From: Rhodanobacteraceae bacterium
GTDB taxonomy: Bacteria > Pseudomonadota > Gammaproteobacteria > Xanthomonadales > SZUA-5
DNA: 64,000 nucleotides
Direction: 5' to 3'
Assembly (NCBI GenBank): GCA_016713135.1
Contig: JADJPR010000002.1
Coordinates: forward strand, 310,001-374,000
Shown: positions 18,421 through 27,117 of the stretch, one piece after another
Layout: the number at the start of each line of letters is the position of its first letter
How positions within the stretch are numbered: position 1 is the stretch's first letter
The notes under the pieces: generated by a model
The model's database searches: none
The model's input: only the letters and a program-made list of their open reading frames with translations
What the model was told of the DNA's origin: nothing
Translations under genes and position numbers: made by a program

Positions 18421-20196
18421 TCAATTGCCCAGGGTGCAGCCGGGCTTCGCCACCAGGCTGGTGATCGGCACCGTGGCGGAAGTGAAGCTGCCGATCTGGT
18501 AGCGCAGCTCCGCCTGGGTGCAGCTGAGGAAACGGATGGTGAGCGTGCCGACGTCGCGCGTCACCACCGGGGCTGGCTGGCCGAACAGCCCCCCCTGGCT
18601 CTCGTAGATCGACAGCGTCACCTCGCGGTTGTCGAAGGCACCCGGCAACAGGCAGCTGGTGGCGCCCGGCGCCGAGCGGCAGGAATCCAGCGTGTACCAG
18701 AGGTGGCGGCCACTGCCATCGGCGCTGTAGGTGTACCAGGCGCCGATCAAGCGGTTCTGCGACGGCAGCGCATGGAAGCTCCAGCCCTGCCCGTTCAGCG
18801 CCGGGTTGAACCAGATGCCGTCGACGCTGGTATCGACATTCGCCTCCAGCGCCACGTTGCCGAGCGGCACCGCAACAATGCCGAGCGGCTGGCGCACGCC
18901 GTCACCCACCGCGTAGGCGGTCGCGATGGCACCGGCCGGCAGGTTCAGCGCCGCCAGGTCGATCAGGTTGGTGTTGCCGTCGGGCGTGGCGACCTTGAGG
19001 TCCAGGCTGCCGGTGGCCAGTTCCAGGTAGCCGCTGGCGGCACCGTAGGGAACGCTGGACAGGCCGGCGACGACATCGCCGCCGTCGGTGCGGATCGACA
19101 CCGCGGTGGCCTCGGGCGTGGCCGCGAAAGGCGCGGTGTGCGCCACGCGCAGCGCGTAGCGGCCGGCCGGCGGCGCGCTGGCGCGGTCCTCGAACTGCTG
19201 CAGCGCCAGCGGCTGCTCCGCACCGTTGCCGACGGCCGCCAGGGTGTAGCGCTTGTTGCCGTCCAGCTCCACCGTGCCGGTGATCGCGGCGCTTGCCGAA
19301 CCCTGCGGGAACACTTGGATCTCGTAGGCGCCCTGGGCCAGATCCAGCTCCGGCGTGAAGTCGCGGAAGCGGAAGTTGTTCAGCACCTCGGCGCCATCCA
19401 CGGTCACGCGCACCGCGGTGCCGTCCAGGCTGGCCGCGAAGGGCGCGAAGTGCGCCACGCGGACCTTGACCGGGCCGATGGCGAAGGTAGGCAGCGGATT
19501 GCTGGGCGCAGCGCCGGCGGCGATCCCCGTGATGCCGGTCGCGTAGCCGTTGGCACCGCCGGTGGCGACCAGGGTCAGGATGCCGCCTGCCGCCAGCGAT
19601 ACCGGCTTGGGATCGATCAGCGTGGTGCCACCGTCCGGCGTGGCGATCTTCAGGTCATAGCGGGCTGCCGGCAGGCTGAGGTAGCCGCTGGCGCCGCGGA
19701 AAGGGACGCGCGCCAGGCCGCCGACCACCGCGCCGGTCTTGTCGCGCACCGAGACCTCGGTGGCGGCCAGGGTGTTGGCGAACGGCGCCGCATGGACTAC
19801 GCGCACCTTGACCTGGCCGGCCGCCGGCGCGCTGTTGTCGTCCACCAGCGGCAGCAACGCGAGCGGCTGGTTGCCACCATCGCCCACTGCGAGCACGGTG
19901 TAGTCGGTGTTGTTGGCCAGGTCCAGCGCCGCGCTGATCGCCACGGTATTGGTGCCCGTCGGGAGCACGTCGACGGTGTAGCGGCCCGCCGGCCCCAGCG
20001 TCAGGTACTCGGTAAACTGGCCGAACACCACGTTCTGCAGCGCGACCTGACCGTTCACCCGGATCGATACCGAGGTGCCTTGCAGCGACGGTGCGAAGGG
20101 CGCGAAATGACCGACGGTGACGCGGGCGTTGGCATGCGCATCGCCGGAAAAGGCGGCCAGCGCCAGCAGACCCGCAAGTGCAGACTTGGCGTACAT
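18421..20196 (-). CDS. Secreted DUF4397 repeat protein
   Basis: 591 residues. The start at 20196 has AGGAG eight bases upstream and gives a clean signal peptide (cleavage after AFSGDAHA). Four DUF4397 beta-domains follow, near 25-130, 137-250, 258-360 and 365-470. Domains 1 and 3 resemble each other (GHFAPFAPSLQGT, AHFAPFAASLDGT), as do 2 and 4 (AAPFANTLAATEVS, TAPFAATPEATAVS), giving an ABAB order. The C-terminal about 110 residues form a different domain with DGIWFNPALNGQGWSF and paired cysteines. Probably surface or extracellular; function unknown. Confidence 0.88.
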   Translation of the reverse strand: MYAKSALAGLLALAAFSGDAHANARVTVGHFAPFAPSLQGTSVSIRVNGQVALQNVVFGQFTEYLTLGPAGRYTVDVLPTGTNTVAISAALDLANNTDYTVLAVGDGGNQPLALLPLVDDNSAPAAGQVKVRVVHAAPFANTLAATEVSVRDKTGAVVGGLARVPFRGASGYLSLPAARYDLKIATPDGGTTLIDPKPVSLAAGGILTLVATGGANGYATGITGIAAGAAPSNPLPTFAIGPVKVRVAHFAPFAASLDGTAVRVTVDGAEVLNNFRFRDFTPELDLAQGAYEIQVFPQGSASAAITGTVELDGNKRYTLAAVGNGAEQPLALQQFEDRASAPPAGRYALRVAHTAPFAATPEATAVSIRTDGGDVVAGLSSVPYGAASGYLELATGSLDLKVATPDGNTNLIDLAALNLPAGAIATAYAVGDGVRQPLGIVAVPLGNVALEANVDTSVDGIWFNPALNGQGWSFHALPSQNRLIGAWYTYSADGSGRHLWYTLDSCRSAPGATSCLLPGAFDNREVTLSIYESQGGLFGQPAPVVTRDVGTLTIRFLSCTQAELRYQIGSFTSATVPITSLVAKPGCTLGN

Positions 20197-20402
20197 GGAA
20201 GGACTCCTGCTGAGAGAGGAAGCGGCGCTCCCCAGAGCACCGCACGACTGCCGGAAGGCAGCGTGGTGCCAGCATGGATAAAGCCCCATCAAGGCAAGAT
20301 GCATTTTGTATCAATCACTTGTCGTCGTTTCGTCCGCGCGCCGTGCACGCCGGATGCAGGCCGCGTGAGGACGTGCTGGCCCGGAGCCAAGAGACACAAC
20401 GA

Positions 20403-20530
20403 GCGTTCAACGCAAAGGGCGCAAAGGACGCAAAGAAGAGCGGGGTGCAGGAGACCGGTCACAACCCAGGCAGTGCAGTTAGCGCTTTCCTTTGCGTCCT
20501 TTCTTCTCCTTTGCGTCCTTTGCGTTCCAC
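20403..20530. repeat. Intergenic repeat, family A (copy 5)
   Basis: Left arm 20409-20436 (CGCAAAGGGCGCAAAGGACG) and right arm 20488-20529 (CTTTGCGTCC twice). Its right edge touches the first recognisable codon of a TPR-like gene remnant at 20531. The remaining part of the 20197-20767 gap, 20197-20402, shows no gene and should hold the promoter of the DUF4397 gene. Confidence 0.78.
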
Positions 20531-20686
20531 GAACTGGCGCTGACGCTGCAGGTCCTTGGCGAGCACGCGGCGGCGCGGGAGCTACTCGCCAGCGTGCTGG
20601 AGCAGCGTGAACGCCTGCTCGGCGCTGCCAGTCCGCTCGCCGAACAAAGCCGCCGCGAGCTGGCTGCGCTGTCGCCGGGCAGTTGA
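20531..20686 (+). pseudogene. C-terminal remnant of a TPR (kinase-type) protein
   Basis: An open stretch of 51 codons with a stop at 20684-20686 and no credible start. Its translation (ELALTLQVLGEHAAARELLA, then EQRERLLGAASPLAEQSRRE) has the TPR helix pattern and the final LLG..SPLAEQS.REL phrase common at the ends of Ser/Thr kinase-TPR proteins. It begins exactly where the family A hairpin ends, suggesting that the upstream part was lost or replaced when the repeat arrived. Independent expression is unlikely. Confidence 0.55.
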
Positions 20687-20767
20687 GCCCGCGGCGGCTG
20701 CCGGATTTCTCCATCGTTTTCCGTTGCACCCGGAATCGCGCCGCACCTCGCGGCAGAGGAGAGACCA

Positions 20768-22132
20768 ATGCACAAACTCTGGATGGCGTTGCTGGGGTGG
20801 CTGGCGCTGCCGGCCCTGGCAGTGAATGTGGGCAACCTGGACACCGAGTATGGCGGCGCCAGCGCACTCGGACGCGTTCGCGTGACCTACGACCTCGGCA
20901 GCCCACCGTTCGACCTGGTGGAGAGCGTGCGGCGCCTTTCCGATGGCCGCACCATGATGGTCGGCAGCGCCTACAACGGCAGCGGCTATTCGATGGCAAT
21001 CGCGCTGCGCACGCCGACCGGACTTGCCGACACCAGCGTCGGGCCGGCCGGCAGTCTCAGCCTGACGCCGCCCGGCGGCGCCCTGAACCCCAATGCGATG
21101 GCATCGGCGATCGCGGCCGATGGCAGTCATTACCTGGTCGGCTTCAACGGCGATGGCTTGCGCGTCTGGCGCTACGGGGTCAACGGCGGCCTGCTCGGCG
21201 GCCCGTTCGCGCTCGGCAACAGCGGATTCGAATATCGCGCCGACGAGGCCCTGATCGATGCCGCCGGGCGGCTGGTCGTATCCGGACGGGTGAAGCCAAG
21301 CGGCACCAACGACGCATTCCTGGATGGCTTTGTGCTGCGCATGTTGCCTGGCGGCACGCTCGACAGCGGTTTTGGCATTCGTACCTTGAGTTTTGCCGGC
21401 GCGGCGCGCGACGATGGCTATCGCTTGCGCGAGATCGGGGACGGCGGTTATGTCGTGTGTTCGCGCGTCGGCGATTTTGATGGCAGCCTGCTCGGCTACG
21501 GCCTGGCACGCCTGGGTGCCGACGGCAGCCTCGATCCGGGCTTCAACGGCGGCCAGTTGCTGACGCACTTCCTGCAAGTCGACGGCCAGAGCTATGGCGC
21601 CGCCTGCGGTGGCCTCGGGGTGCTGCGAACATCCACGGTCACGCGCATTTATGTGTCCGGGCGGGCAGACCGCGCAGGCGTGCTTTCGAGGTCCTTCGTG
21701 CGCGTGCACCAAGCTGACGGCAGCGCGCTGCCGAACTTCGGCACGGCCGGCCAGGCATTGTACGACTGGAACGAGACCGTGCTCGGCATCAGCGGCGACA
21801 CCGCCATCGAGGTCGGTCGCGATTCCGCCGACGTAGGTCGACCCTACCTGATCACGTCCGCCCTGTTCGGCGGTAGCGAGGCACGCACAGGCATCATGCG
21901 CCTGACATCGGTCGGCAGCGTCGATCCCAGCTATGGCACCAGCGGCATGACCATCGTCGGGATCACCGTGCCCAACATCGGCGGCACCCAGCGCGCATTG
22001 CGACCGGCCGCCAGTTTCCTCAGCCTCGAAGGCCTGCTGATCGGCGCCGCGGCCACCATCGAGAGCGGCAACATCGACGTCGTGTTGATGCGCCTGCATG
22101 GCGACCGCGTCCACGCCAGCGGCTTCGAATGA
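20768..22132 (+). CDS. Secreted delta-60 repeat protein with GFE tail
   Basis: 454 residues. A signal peptide (MHKLWMALLGWLALPALA) is followed by repeated units of the delta-60/beta-propeller kind: GGTLDSGFG, DGSLDPGFNGGQLL, PNFGTAGQALYDW and VGSVDPSYGTSGM, each near the start of a blade. The protein ends HASGFE, a tail shared in type with the CSLREA protein (RNGFE). AGAGG lies about ten bases before the ATG. Probably extracellular; the ligand or enzyme activity is unknown. Confidence 0.82.
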   Translation: MHKLWMALLGWLALPALAVNVGNLDTEYGGASALGRVRVTYDLGSPPFDLVESVRRLSDGRTMMVGSAYNGSGYSMAIALRTPTGLADTSVGPAGSLSLTPPGGALNPNAMASAIAADGSHYLVGFNGDGLRVWRYGVNGGLLGGPFALGNSGFEYRADEALIDAAGRLVVSGRVKPSGTNDAFLDGFVLRMLPGGTLDSGFGIRTLSFAGAARDDGYRLREIGDGGYVVCSRVGDFDGSLLGYGLARLGADGSLDPGFNGGQLLTHFLQVDGQSYGAACGGLGVLRTSTVTRIYVSGRADRAGVLSRSFVRVHQADGSALPNFGTAGQALYDWNETVLGISGDTAIEVGRDSADVGRPYLITSALFGGSEARTGIMRLTSVGSVDPSYGTSGMTIVGITVPNIGGTQRALRPAASFLSLEGLLIGAAATIESGNIDVVLMRLHGDRVHASGFE

Positions 22133-22417
22133 AGGTCCTGCGCACGCCCCGACCGAATGAAGCCGAGGGCCTGCGGGCCGAACAGCCGGACCAACCAGCC
22201 GACCACGCAGCGGGGCCAATCATCCAGTCGATGCGCGCGGCGCCGAGCACACCCATGGACGTCGCGCAGGTCTGCACAGGGACCGTCCTTTACCTCGATG
22301 CCGCCGATTTGCAATAGCGCTGGCCGCGGTGGTCGCGGGGATCGGCAGCACATGGTCGATGCGCAGCGCGAGGATTGTGGTGCGCTGCACAGGTCGCTGC
22401 CGCAACCGAGATCGACA

Positions 22418-24829
22418 CTATTGGTCGCCGCGCAAGGCAGCGATCGGATCGACACCCGCCGCGCGCCGCGCCGGCCACCAGCTCGCCAGCAGCGTCGCCA
22501 CGCCGAGCAGTGCGGCGGCGAGCGCGTAGATGCGCGGATCGGCTACCGATGCGGACGCCAGTACCGGCGCCAGCGGCTGCGCAAGCAGGAAGCCGAGCAA
22601 CAGGCCGACGACGATGCCACCGAGCGTCTGCGGCGCGCCCTGGCGCAGCACCATCCATTCGAGGCTGTGCCCGGCCGCCCCGAGCGCCAGGCGCAGGCCG
22701 AACTCGCGCTGGCGCCGGCGCGCCGCGTAGGCCATCACGCCGTACACGCCGACCGCGGCCAGCAACAGGGCGGCTATGGCAAACACGCCGGCCATCGAGC
22801 CGATGATCTGCATCGGGGCGAGCCAGCCGCGGGTGCGCTCGCCGAGGGTGGCGATGCTGTGGATCGGCTGCAAGGGGTCGATCGCCGCGACCGCAGAGCG
22901 CACCGCTGCGACCATCGCGGCGGGATCGCCCTCGGTGCGCACCAGCAACTCCAGCCAACCCCAGCTCTGCTGATCCTGCAGCAGGTAGTAACCACCACCG
23001 TCGCCGGCATTGCCGACACCCTGCATGTGCAAATCCGGGACCACTCCGACCACGGTCACCCAAGCTTCGCCAGGCAAACCGCGGCGCAGACGCTGGCCGA
23101 GCGCGCTGCGTCCCGGCCACAGGCGCTCCGCGAGGCTCGCGTTGAGCACCGCCACGGGCGTCGCACCGGCCCTGTCGCTGGCCGCGAACAGCCGACCCGC
23201 GAGCGCCGGCTGGCCGAGCAGCGCGAAATAATCGCGACTGACCACTTCCAGCCATGCCGGCGGGCGGTCCTGCTCGCGCGCGTACGCAACACCCTCGATC
23301 TCCACGCTGACGCCGACACCCTGACCGACGAGATCGCGACTGCTCACCGCAGCCGCGGACACACCGGGCACGGCGCGCACGTGGTCCAGCAGGCGCTCGT
23401 AGAATGCAGTGCGCGCGCTCGCTTCGGCATAGGCCGGGCCCTGCAGTTCGAGGCGACCCACCAGCAGGCGTTCCGGATCAAACCTGAAGTTGACTGTCGA
23501 GCTCTGCACCAGGCTCTGGCCGAACAGGGCGGCCACCACCAGGGCCGCGCACGCGAAGGCCAGCTGTCCGGCAGCCGTCCACGCACCGATGCGCGCCGCA
23601 CCGACCTGGCCGCGGCCGCTCTCGCGCAGGTTCTTCGCGAGGTCGATCCGGCTCGAGCGCAGCGCCGGCAACAGGCCGGCGAACAGACCGGCGCCGATGG
23701 CCAGCAGCAGCGCCATGCCGACCACGCGGGGATTCAGGTCGAAGTACATCCACGCCGGCATGCTCAGGCGCGCAGCCGCCTGCGCCTGCAGCAGGCCGAT
23801 GCCGACCGCCGCCAGCGCCAGGCCGAGCATGGCACCGCCGAGGCCGATCAGCAGGCTCTCCGCGAGCACCTGGCGGACGACGCGCGCCCGCCCGGCACCC
23901 AGTGCGCTGCGCACCGCGATCTCGCGCATCCGGTCGGCGCCGCGCACGAACATCAGGTTGGCGACATTGGTGCAGGCGAGCAGCAGCACGAAACCGGTCA
24001 TCGCCAGCAGGGTCAGCAGCAAGGGCACCGTCGGCCCGCCGTTGTAGGCGTACTGCAAGGGCTGCACGCGCGCAGGCGTGTTGCCGTCGGCGCCTTCTCC
24101 GAGCGCCGCGCGATGGCGCTGCAACAAAGTGCCGACTTCGGCCTGCGCGCTCTGCGCGCTCTGCCCTGGCGCAAGCAGGCCGAACGCCTCCATGCCGATC
24201 TGCAGGTGATCCACCGGCGTTCCTTCCGCTGGCAGGCGCATGTTGACCCACACACTGTCGTTGCCCGGGAAGCGAAAACCCGGCGGCAGCACGCCGATGA
24301 TCGTGGTCGGCTCGCCGTTCAGGCGCACGCTGCGGCCAACCACACCCGGATCGGCCTGGAAGGCCTCGACGAACAGGCGGTGCTCGATCATCGCCCGCTG
24401 CGGCTGGCCCGGCTGCGCGTCCTGCAGCTCCAGCAGGCGCCCGTGCAGCGGCGCCACACCGAGCATCGCGAAGAACTCGGGCGTGACTGCCGAGCCCCAG
24501 AGGCGCTGCGGCAGTTCGCCTGGCGCGGCCAGGTTGTAGGTTTCCGAACGCCAGCCTGCAAGGGTGTCGAAAGCCCGCTGCTGCGCGGCCAGCGCGGCAT
24601 AGTCGTCCGCCCGCAATCGCCTCCATGACTGCGAGTCGCTGCCCTCTGCAAGCGCGACGTGGACGATGCGGTCGGCGTGCGGAAACGGCAGCGGGCGCAG
24701 CAGCACACCGTCGATCAAGCTGTATTGGGTGGCCACGAGGCCGATACCGAGGCCGAGCGTCAGCATGGCCGCGAGCGCGAATCCGGCGTGTCGCCACAAC
24801 TGGCGGAGGGCGTAGCGGAAGTCGTTCAT
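22418..24829 (-). CDS. Orphan MacB-like ABC permease (ADOP family)
   Basis: 803 residues made of two FtsX/MacB permease units in tandem, the layout of the 'acidobacterial duplicated orphan permeases'. It starts MNDFRYALRQLWRHAGFALA; membrane-associated cores lie near 265-400 and 660-800. Each unit has a MacB-PCD periplasmic domain (VVGRSVRLNGEPTTIIGVLP, and GLPGEAWVTVVGVVPDLHMQ). No ABC ATPase gene is adjacent, so it either uses an ATPase encoded elsewhere or acts as an uncoupled mechanotransmitter. The stop is followed by 285 bases (22133-22417) with no recognisable feature. Confidence 0.87.
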   Translation of the reverse strand: MNDFRYALRQLWRHAGFALAAMLTLGLGIGLVATQYSLIDGVLLRPLPFPHADRIVHVALAEGSDSQSWRRLRADDYAALAAQQRAFDTLAGWRSETYNLAAPGELPQRLWGSAVTPEFFAMLGVAPLHGRLLELQDAQPGQPQRAMIEHRLFVEAFQADPGVVGRSVRLNGEPTTIIGVLPPGFRFPGNDSVWVNMRLPAEGTPVDHLQIGMEAFGLLAPGQSAQSAQAEVGTLLQRHRAALGEGADGNTPARVQPLQYAYNGGPTVPLLLTLLAMTGFVLLLACTNVANLMFVRGADRMREIAVRSALGAGRARVVRQVLAESLLIGLGGAMLGLALAAVGIGLLQAQAAARLSMPAWMYFDLNPRVVGMALLLAIGAGLFAGLLPALRSSRIDLAKNLRESGRGQVGAARIGAWTAAGQLAFACAALVVAALFGQSLVQSSTVNFRFDPERLLVGRLELQGPAYAEASARTAFYERLLDHVRAVPGVSAAAVSSRDLVGQGVGVSVEIEGVAYAREQDRPPAWLEVVSRDYFALLGQPALAGRLFAASDRAGATPVAVLNASLAERLWPGRSALGQRLRRGLPGEAWVTVVGVVPDLHMQGVGNAGDGGGYYLLQDQQSWGWLELLVRTEGDPAAMVAAVRSAVAAIDPLQPIHSIATLGERTRGWLAPMQIIGSMAGVFAIAALLLAAVGVYGVMAYAARRRQREFGLRLALGAAGHSLEWMVLRQGAPQTLGGIVVGLLLGFLLAQPLAPVLASASVADPRIYALAAALLGVATLLASWWPARRAAGVDPIAALRGDQ

Positions 24830-25130
24830 CAGCGCGGACCCTGCGGGCTCGGGGCAGCCCGGCAACTGCGCATGCAATCTGCATGCCTCGCCGAGGGCCG
24901 CGCAGCAACGCGGATCCGGGGCAGCCCGGCGCACGCCAGCGGACACTCGTGTTCGGCCCCGGACACCCACCGCCCGGGACTCGCCCGTCGCCGCCTGCCG
25001 TCCTGGCGACGTCGCCAGGATCGAGCGCCACCACCCCACCACGGCGTGCGACGGCAGCAAGCTGAGCCCCAACTCCAAACCCCGGGGAGTACGCTCTGGG
25101 CAATCCTGCGTCCGCCGGAGGCACCGGTCC
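24830..25130. other. 301-base divergent intergenic region
   Basis: No reading frame here shows credible coding content. It separates the divergent permease and DUF3422 genes and must hold both promoters. The only clear structure is the perfect palindrome at 25001-25020, annotated separately. Confidence 0.6.
25001..25020. promoter_or_regulatory. Perfect 20-bp palindrome (possible operator)
   Basis: TCCTGGCGACGTCGCCAGGA is a perfect dyad with no spacer, 111-130 bases upstream of the DUF3422 start. Its symmetry suits a homodimeric regulator, but no cognate regulator is adjacent; it may equally be a chance G+C-rich palindrome. Confidence 0.35.
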
Positions 25131-26438
25131 ATGCATCCACGGCTACTGCTCGCGCATCTGGACGAGCACCCGCTACGCCAGCGGCTGAACCTCGAGTTCC
25201 ACGCCGGGCCGCCGGTGCCGCTGGTGGGGGCGATGCTGGTGTCGCACCTGGTGTTCCAGAACGGCGAAGGGGCCGAGGCGGTAGGCGACGAGCGCGCGAT
25301 CCTCGCCGAGTTGTGCAAGGGCCTGCAATGCACCGCGATCGAGAACGCGGATTCCTTCCTGACGCTGGAGACGGCCGCTTTCCGCATGCGCTGGGAGCGG
25401 CATACGGAGTTTTCCAGTTACACCTTCTTCCGCGCGCTGGCGGCGGGTGAAGTACTCGATGCCGACGCGACCGCGCTGGATGCGCTGCACACGGAGTGGA
25501 TGCGGCGGATTCCGGGCAAGCTGATGGTGGCCACGCAGATCGAGGTGCGCCCGACGGCAGATCTGAGTGCGGACTCGGTGCTGGCCGGGCTGATCGCCAA
25601 CGGGCGCACGATGGTGGCGGCGCGGGTCGCGGACCAGACGGCCTGGGTGTTCAGCGATTTCAAGATCGACAACGGCTTCTCGCGCTTCCTGGTGCTCAAC
25701 GAGTCGATGACCCAGCGCCAGACCGGGCGCACGGTGCAGCGGCTGGTCGAGATCGAGACCTACCGCATGCTCGCCCTGCTGGGCCTGCCGGTGGCCAAGG
25801 AGACCGGGCGCTGGCTGTACTTGAGCGAGCAGCGACTGGCCGACCTGATGGACCAGATCGACCATGCACGCTCGGCGCAGGACGAGCGCGACGCGCTGAC
25901 GGCGCTGTCCACGCTCGCGGCCGAGGTCGAACATTCGGTGGCGCGCACGACTTTCCGCTTCGGTGCCTCGCATGCCTACCAGGGCATGGTGATGCAACGC
26001 ATCGAGGAATTGCGCGAATCGCGCGTGTCGGGCTTCCCGATCTTTGCCGAGTTCATGCAGCGGCGCCTGCAGCCCGGCATGCGCACCTGTGCGGCCATCG
26101 CCCGTCGCCAGGAGGAACTCTCCGCACGCGTGGCGCGCAACAGCCAACTGCTGCGGACCCGCGTCGACATCGACCTGGCGCAGCAGAACCAGGAGTTGCT
26201 GGGCCAGATGAACCAGCGCGCCCGGCTGCAATTGCGGCTGCAGGAAACCGTCGAGGGCCTGTCGGTGGTGGTGCTGACCTACTACGGCTCCAGCCTGGTG
26301 CGCCAGTTGGCGCGGGCGACGGCGGACTGGCACCACGGATCGGTCGAAGTCATCACGGCGGTGTCGATCCCGGTCATTGCCTTGCTGGTGGCCTGGGGAA
26401 CCTGGCGCATGCGCCGGAAGATCGCGGCGGAGTCCTGA
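25131..26438 (+). CDS. DUF3422 family membrane protein
   Basis: 435 residues matching the DUF3422 family (PF11902). Family phrases include FHAGPPVPL near the N-terminus, MRWERHTEFSSYTFF (about 85-99), GWLYL-like GRWLYLSEQRL, and FRFGASHAYQGMV (about 283-295). A coiled coil (about 310-375) and two hydrophobic segments near the C-terminus (VVVLTYYGSSLV and VSIPVIALLVAWGTW) suggest inner-membrane anchoring. Biochemical function is not known. GGAGG lies ten bases before the ATG. Confidence 0.9.
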   Translation: MHPRLLLAHLDEHPLRQRLNLEFHAGPPVPLVGAMLVSHLVFQNGEGAEAVGDERAILAELCKGLQCTAIENADSFLTLETAAFRMRWERHTEFSSYTFFRALAAGEVLDADATALDALHTEWMRRIPGKLMVATQIEVRPTADLSADSVLAGLIANGRTMVAARVADQTAWVFSDFKIDNGFSRFLVLNESMTQRQTGRTVQRLVEIETYRMLALLGLPVAKETGRWLYLSEQRLADLMDQIDHARSAQDERDALTALSTLAAEVEHSVARTTFRFGASHAYQGMVMQRIEELRESRVSGFPIFAEFMQRRLQPGMRTCAAIARRQEELSARVARNSQLLRTRVDIDLAQQNQELLGQMNQRARLQLRLQETVEGLSVVVLTYYGSSLVRQLARATADWHHGSVEVITAVSIPVIALLVAWGTWRMRRKIAAES

Positions 26439-26447
26439 GCCGCGCGA

Positions 26448-27002
26448 TCAGCCCGTGGGTGGCGCAGCGGCACGCAATTCGTAAATCGCCGAACTGCCGA
26501 TCTCGTCGCCCACACGCCAGCGCTCGGCCACCTCGCGCACACAGCGGAAACCCAGGCCTTCGAGCAGGCGCACGGACGGCCGGTTGCGCGGGTCCACATC
26601 GGCTTCGATGCACTGCACGCCGAGTGCGCCGAATGCATGCGCGATAGCCAGTCGCAAAGCCTCAGCCGCCAGACCCTGTCCCTGCGAGGCCGGCGCCAGG
26701 GCATAGCCGACTTCGCACCGCTGTCCAGCCAGCAGGAACAGGGTCAGGGTGCCGATCAGCTCGTCGCTGGCAGCGAGTGCGATCGCGAAGCTGCGCACGC
26801 GCTGCGGATCCAGCGACTGGCGCAGCTCGATGAAGGCCTGCGCCTGCGCCGGGCGGGTCCACGCGGCGAAGCTCCAGTAGCGGGTCACCGCCGGGTCGCT
26901 GAACAGCGTGTAGAGCGCGGCTGCGTCCCCGCTGCGCAGTGGCCGCAGCCGCAGGCGCGCGCCGTGCAGGATCGCCATCGCATGGTCGGGGGGCACGGTC
27001 AT
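26448..27002 (-). CDS. GNAT-family N-acetyltransferase
   Basis: 184 residues with the RimJ/RimL-like GNAT fold: VTRYWSFAAWTRPAQ, the acetyl-CoA loop QGQGLAAEALRLAI, and IEADVDPRNRPSVRLLEGLG. A paralogue of the gene at 1899-2447; the two share the acetyl-CoA loop pattern and the IEADVDPRN phrase. It ends nine bases from the convergent DUF3422 stop. The start at 27002 is preferred, but an in-frame ATG eight codons later (MAILHG) is also possible. Confidence 0.85.
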   Translation of the reverse strand: MTVPPDHAMAILHGARLRLRPLRSGDAAALYTLFSDPAVTRYWSFAAWTRPAQAQAFIELRQSLDPQRVRSFAIALAASDELIGTLTLFLLAGQRCEVGYALAPASQGQGLAAEALRLAIAHAFGALGVQCIEADVDPRNRPSVRLLEGLGFRCVREVAERWRVGDEIGSSAIYELRAAAPPTG

Positions 27003-27117
27003 CGGCGACGGGCGACTCGCAAGGTGGAGCACAACGCTACGCGCCCGGCGCGTGGCTTGCGAATCCCCACGCATCATTTCGGCCCACAACGGGCACCCCG
27101 CTGGCAGACTCCAGCGT

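Noticed and set aside
22133..22417. Possible small genes in the gap between the delta-60 and permease genes
   Set aside because: No frame has a ribosome site with typical codon use; nothing conserved is evident.
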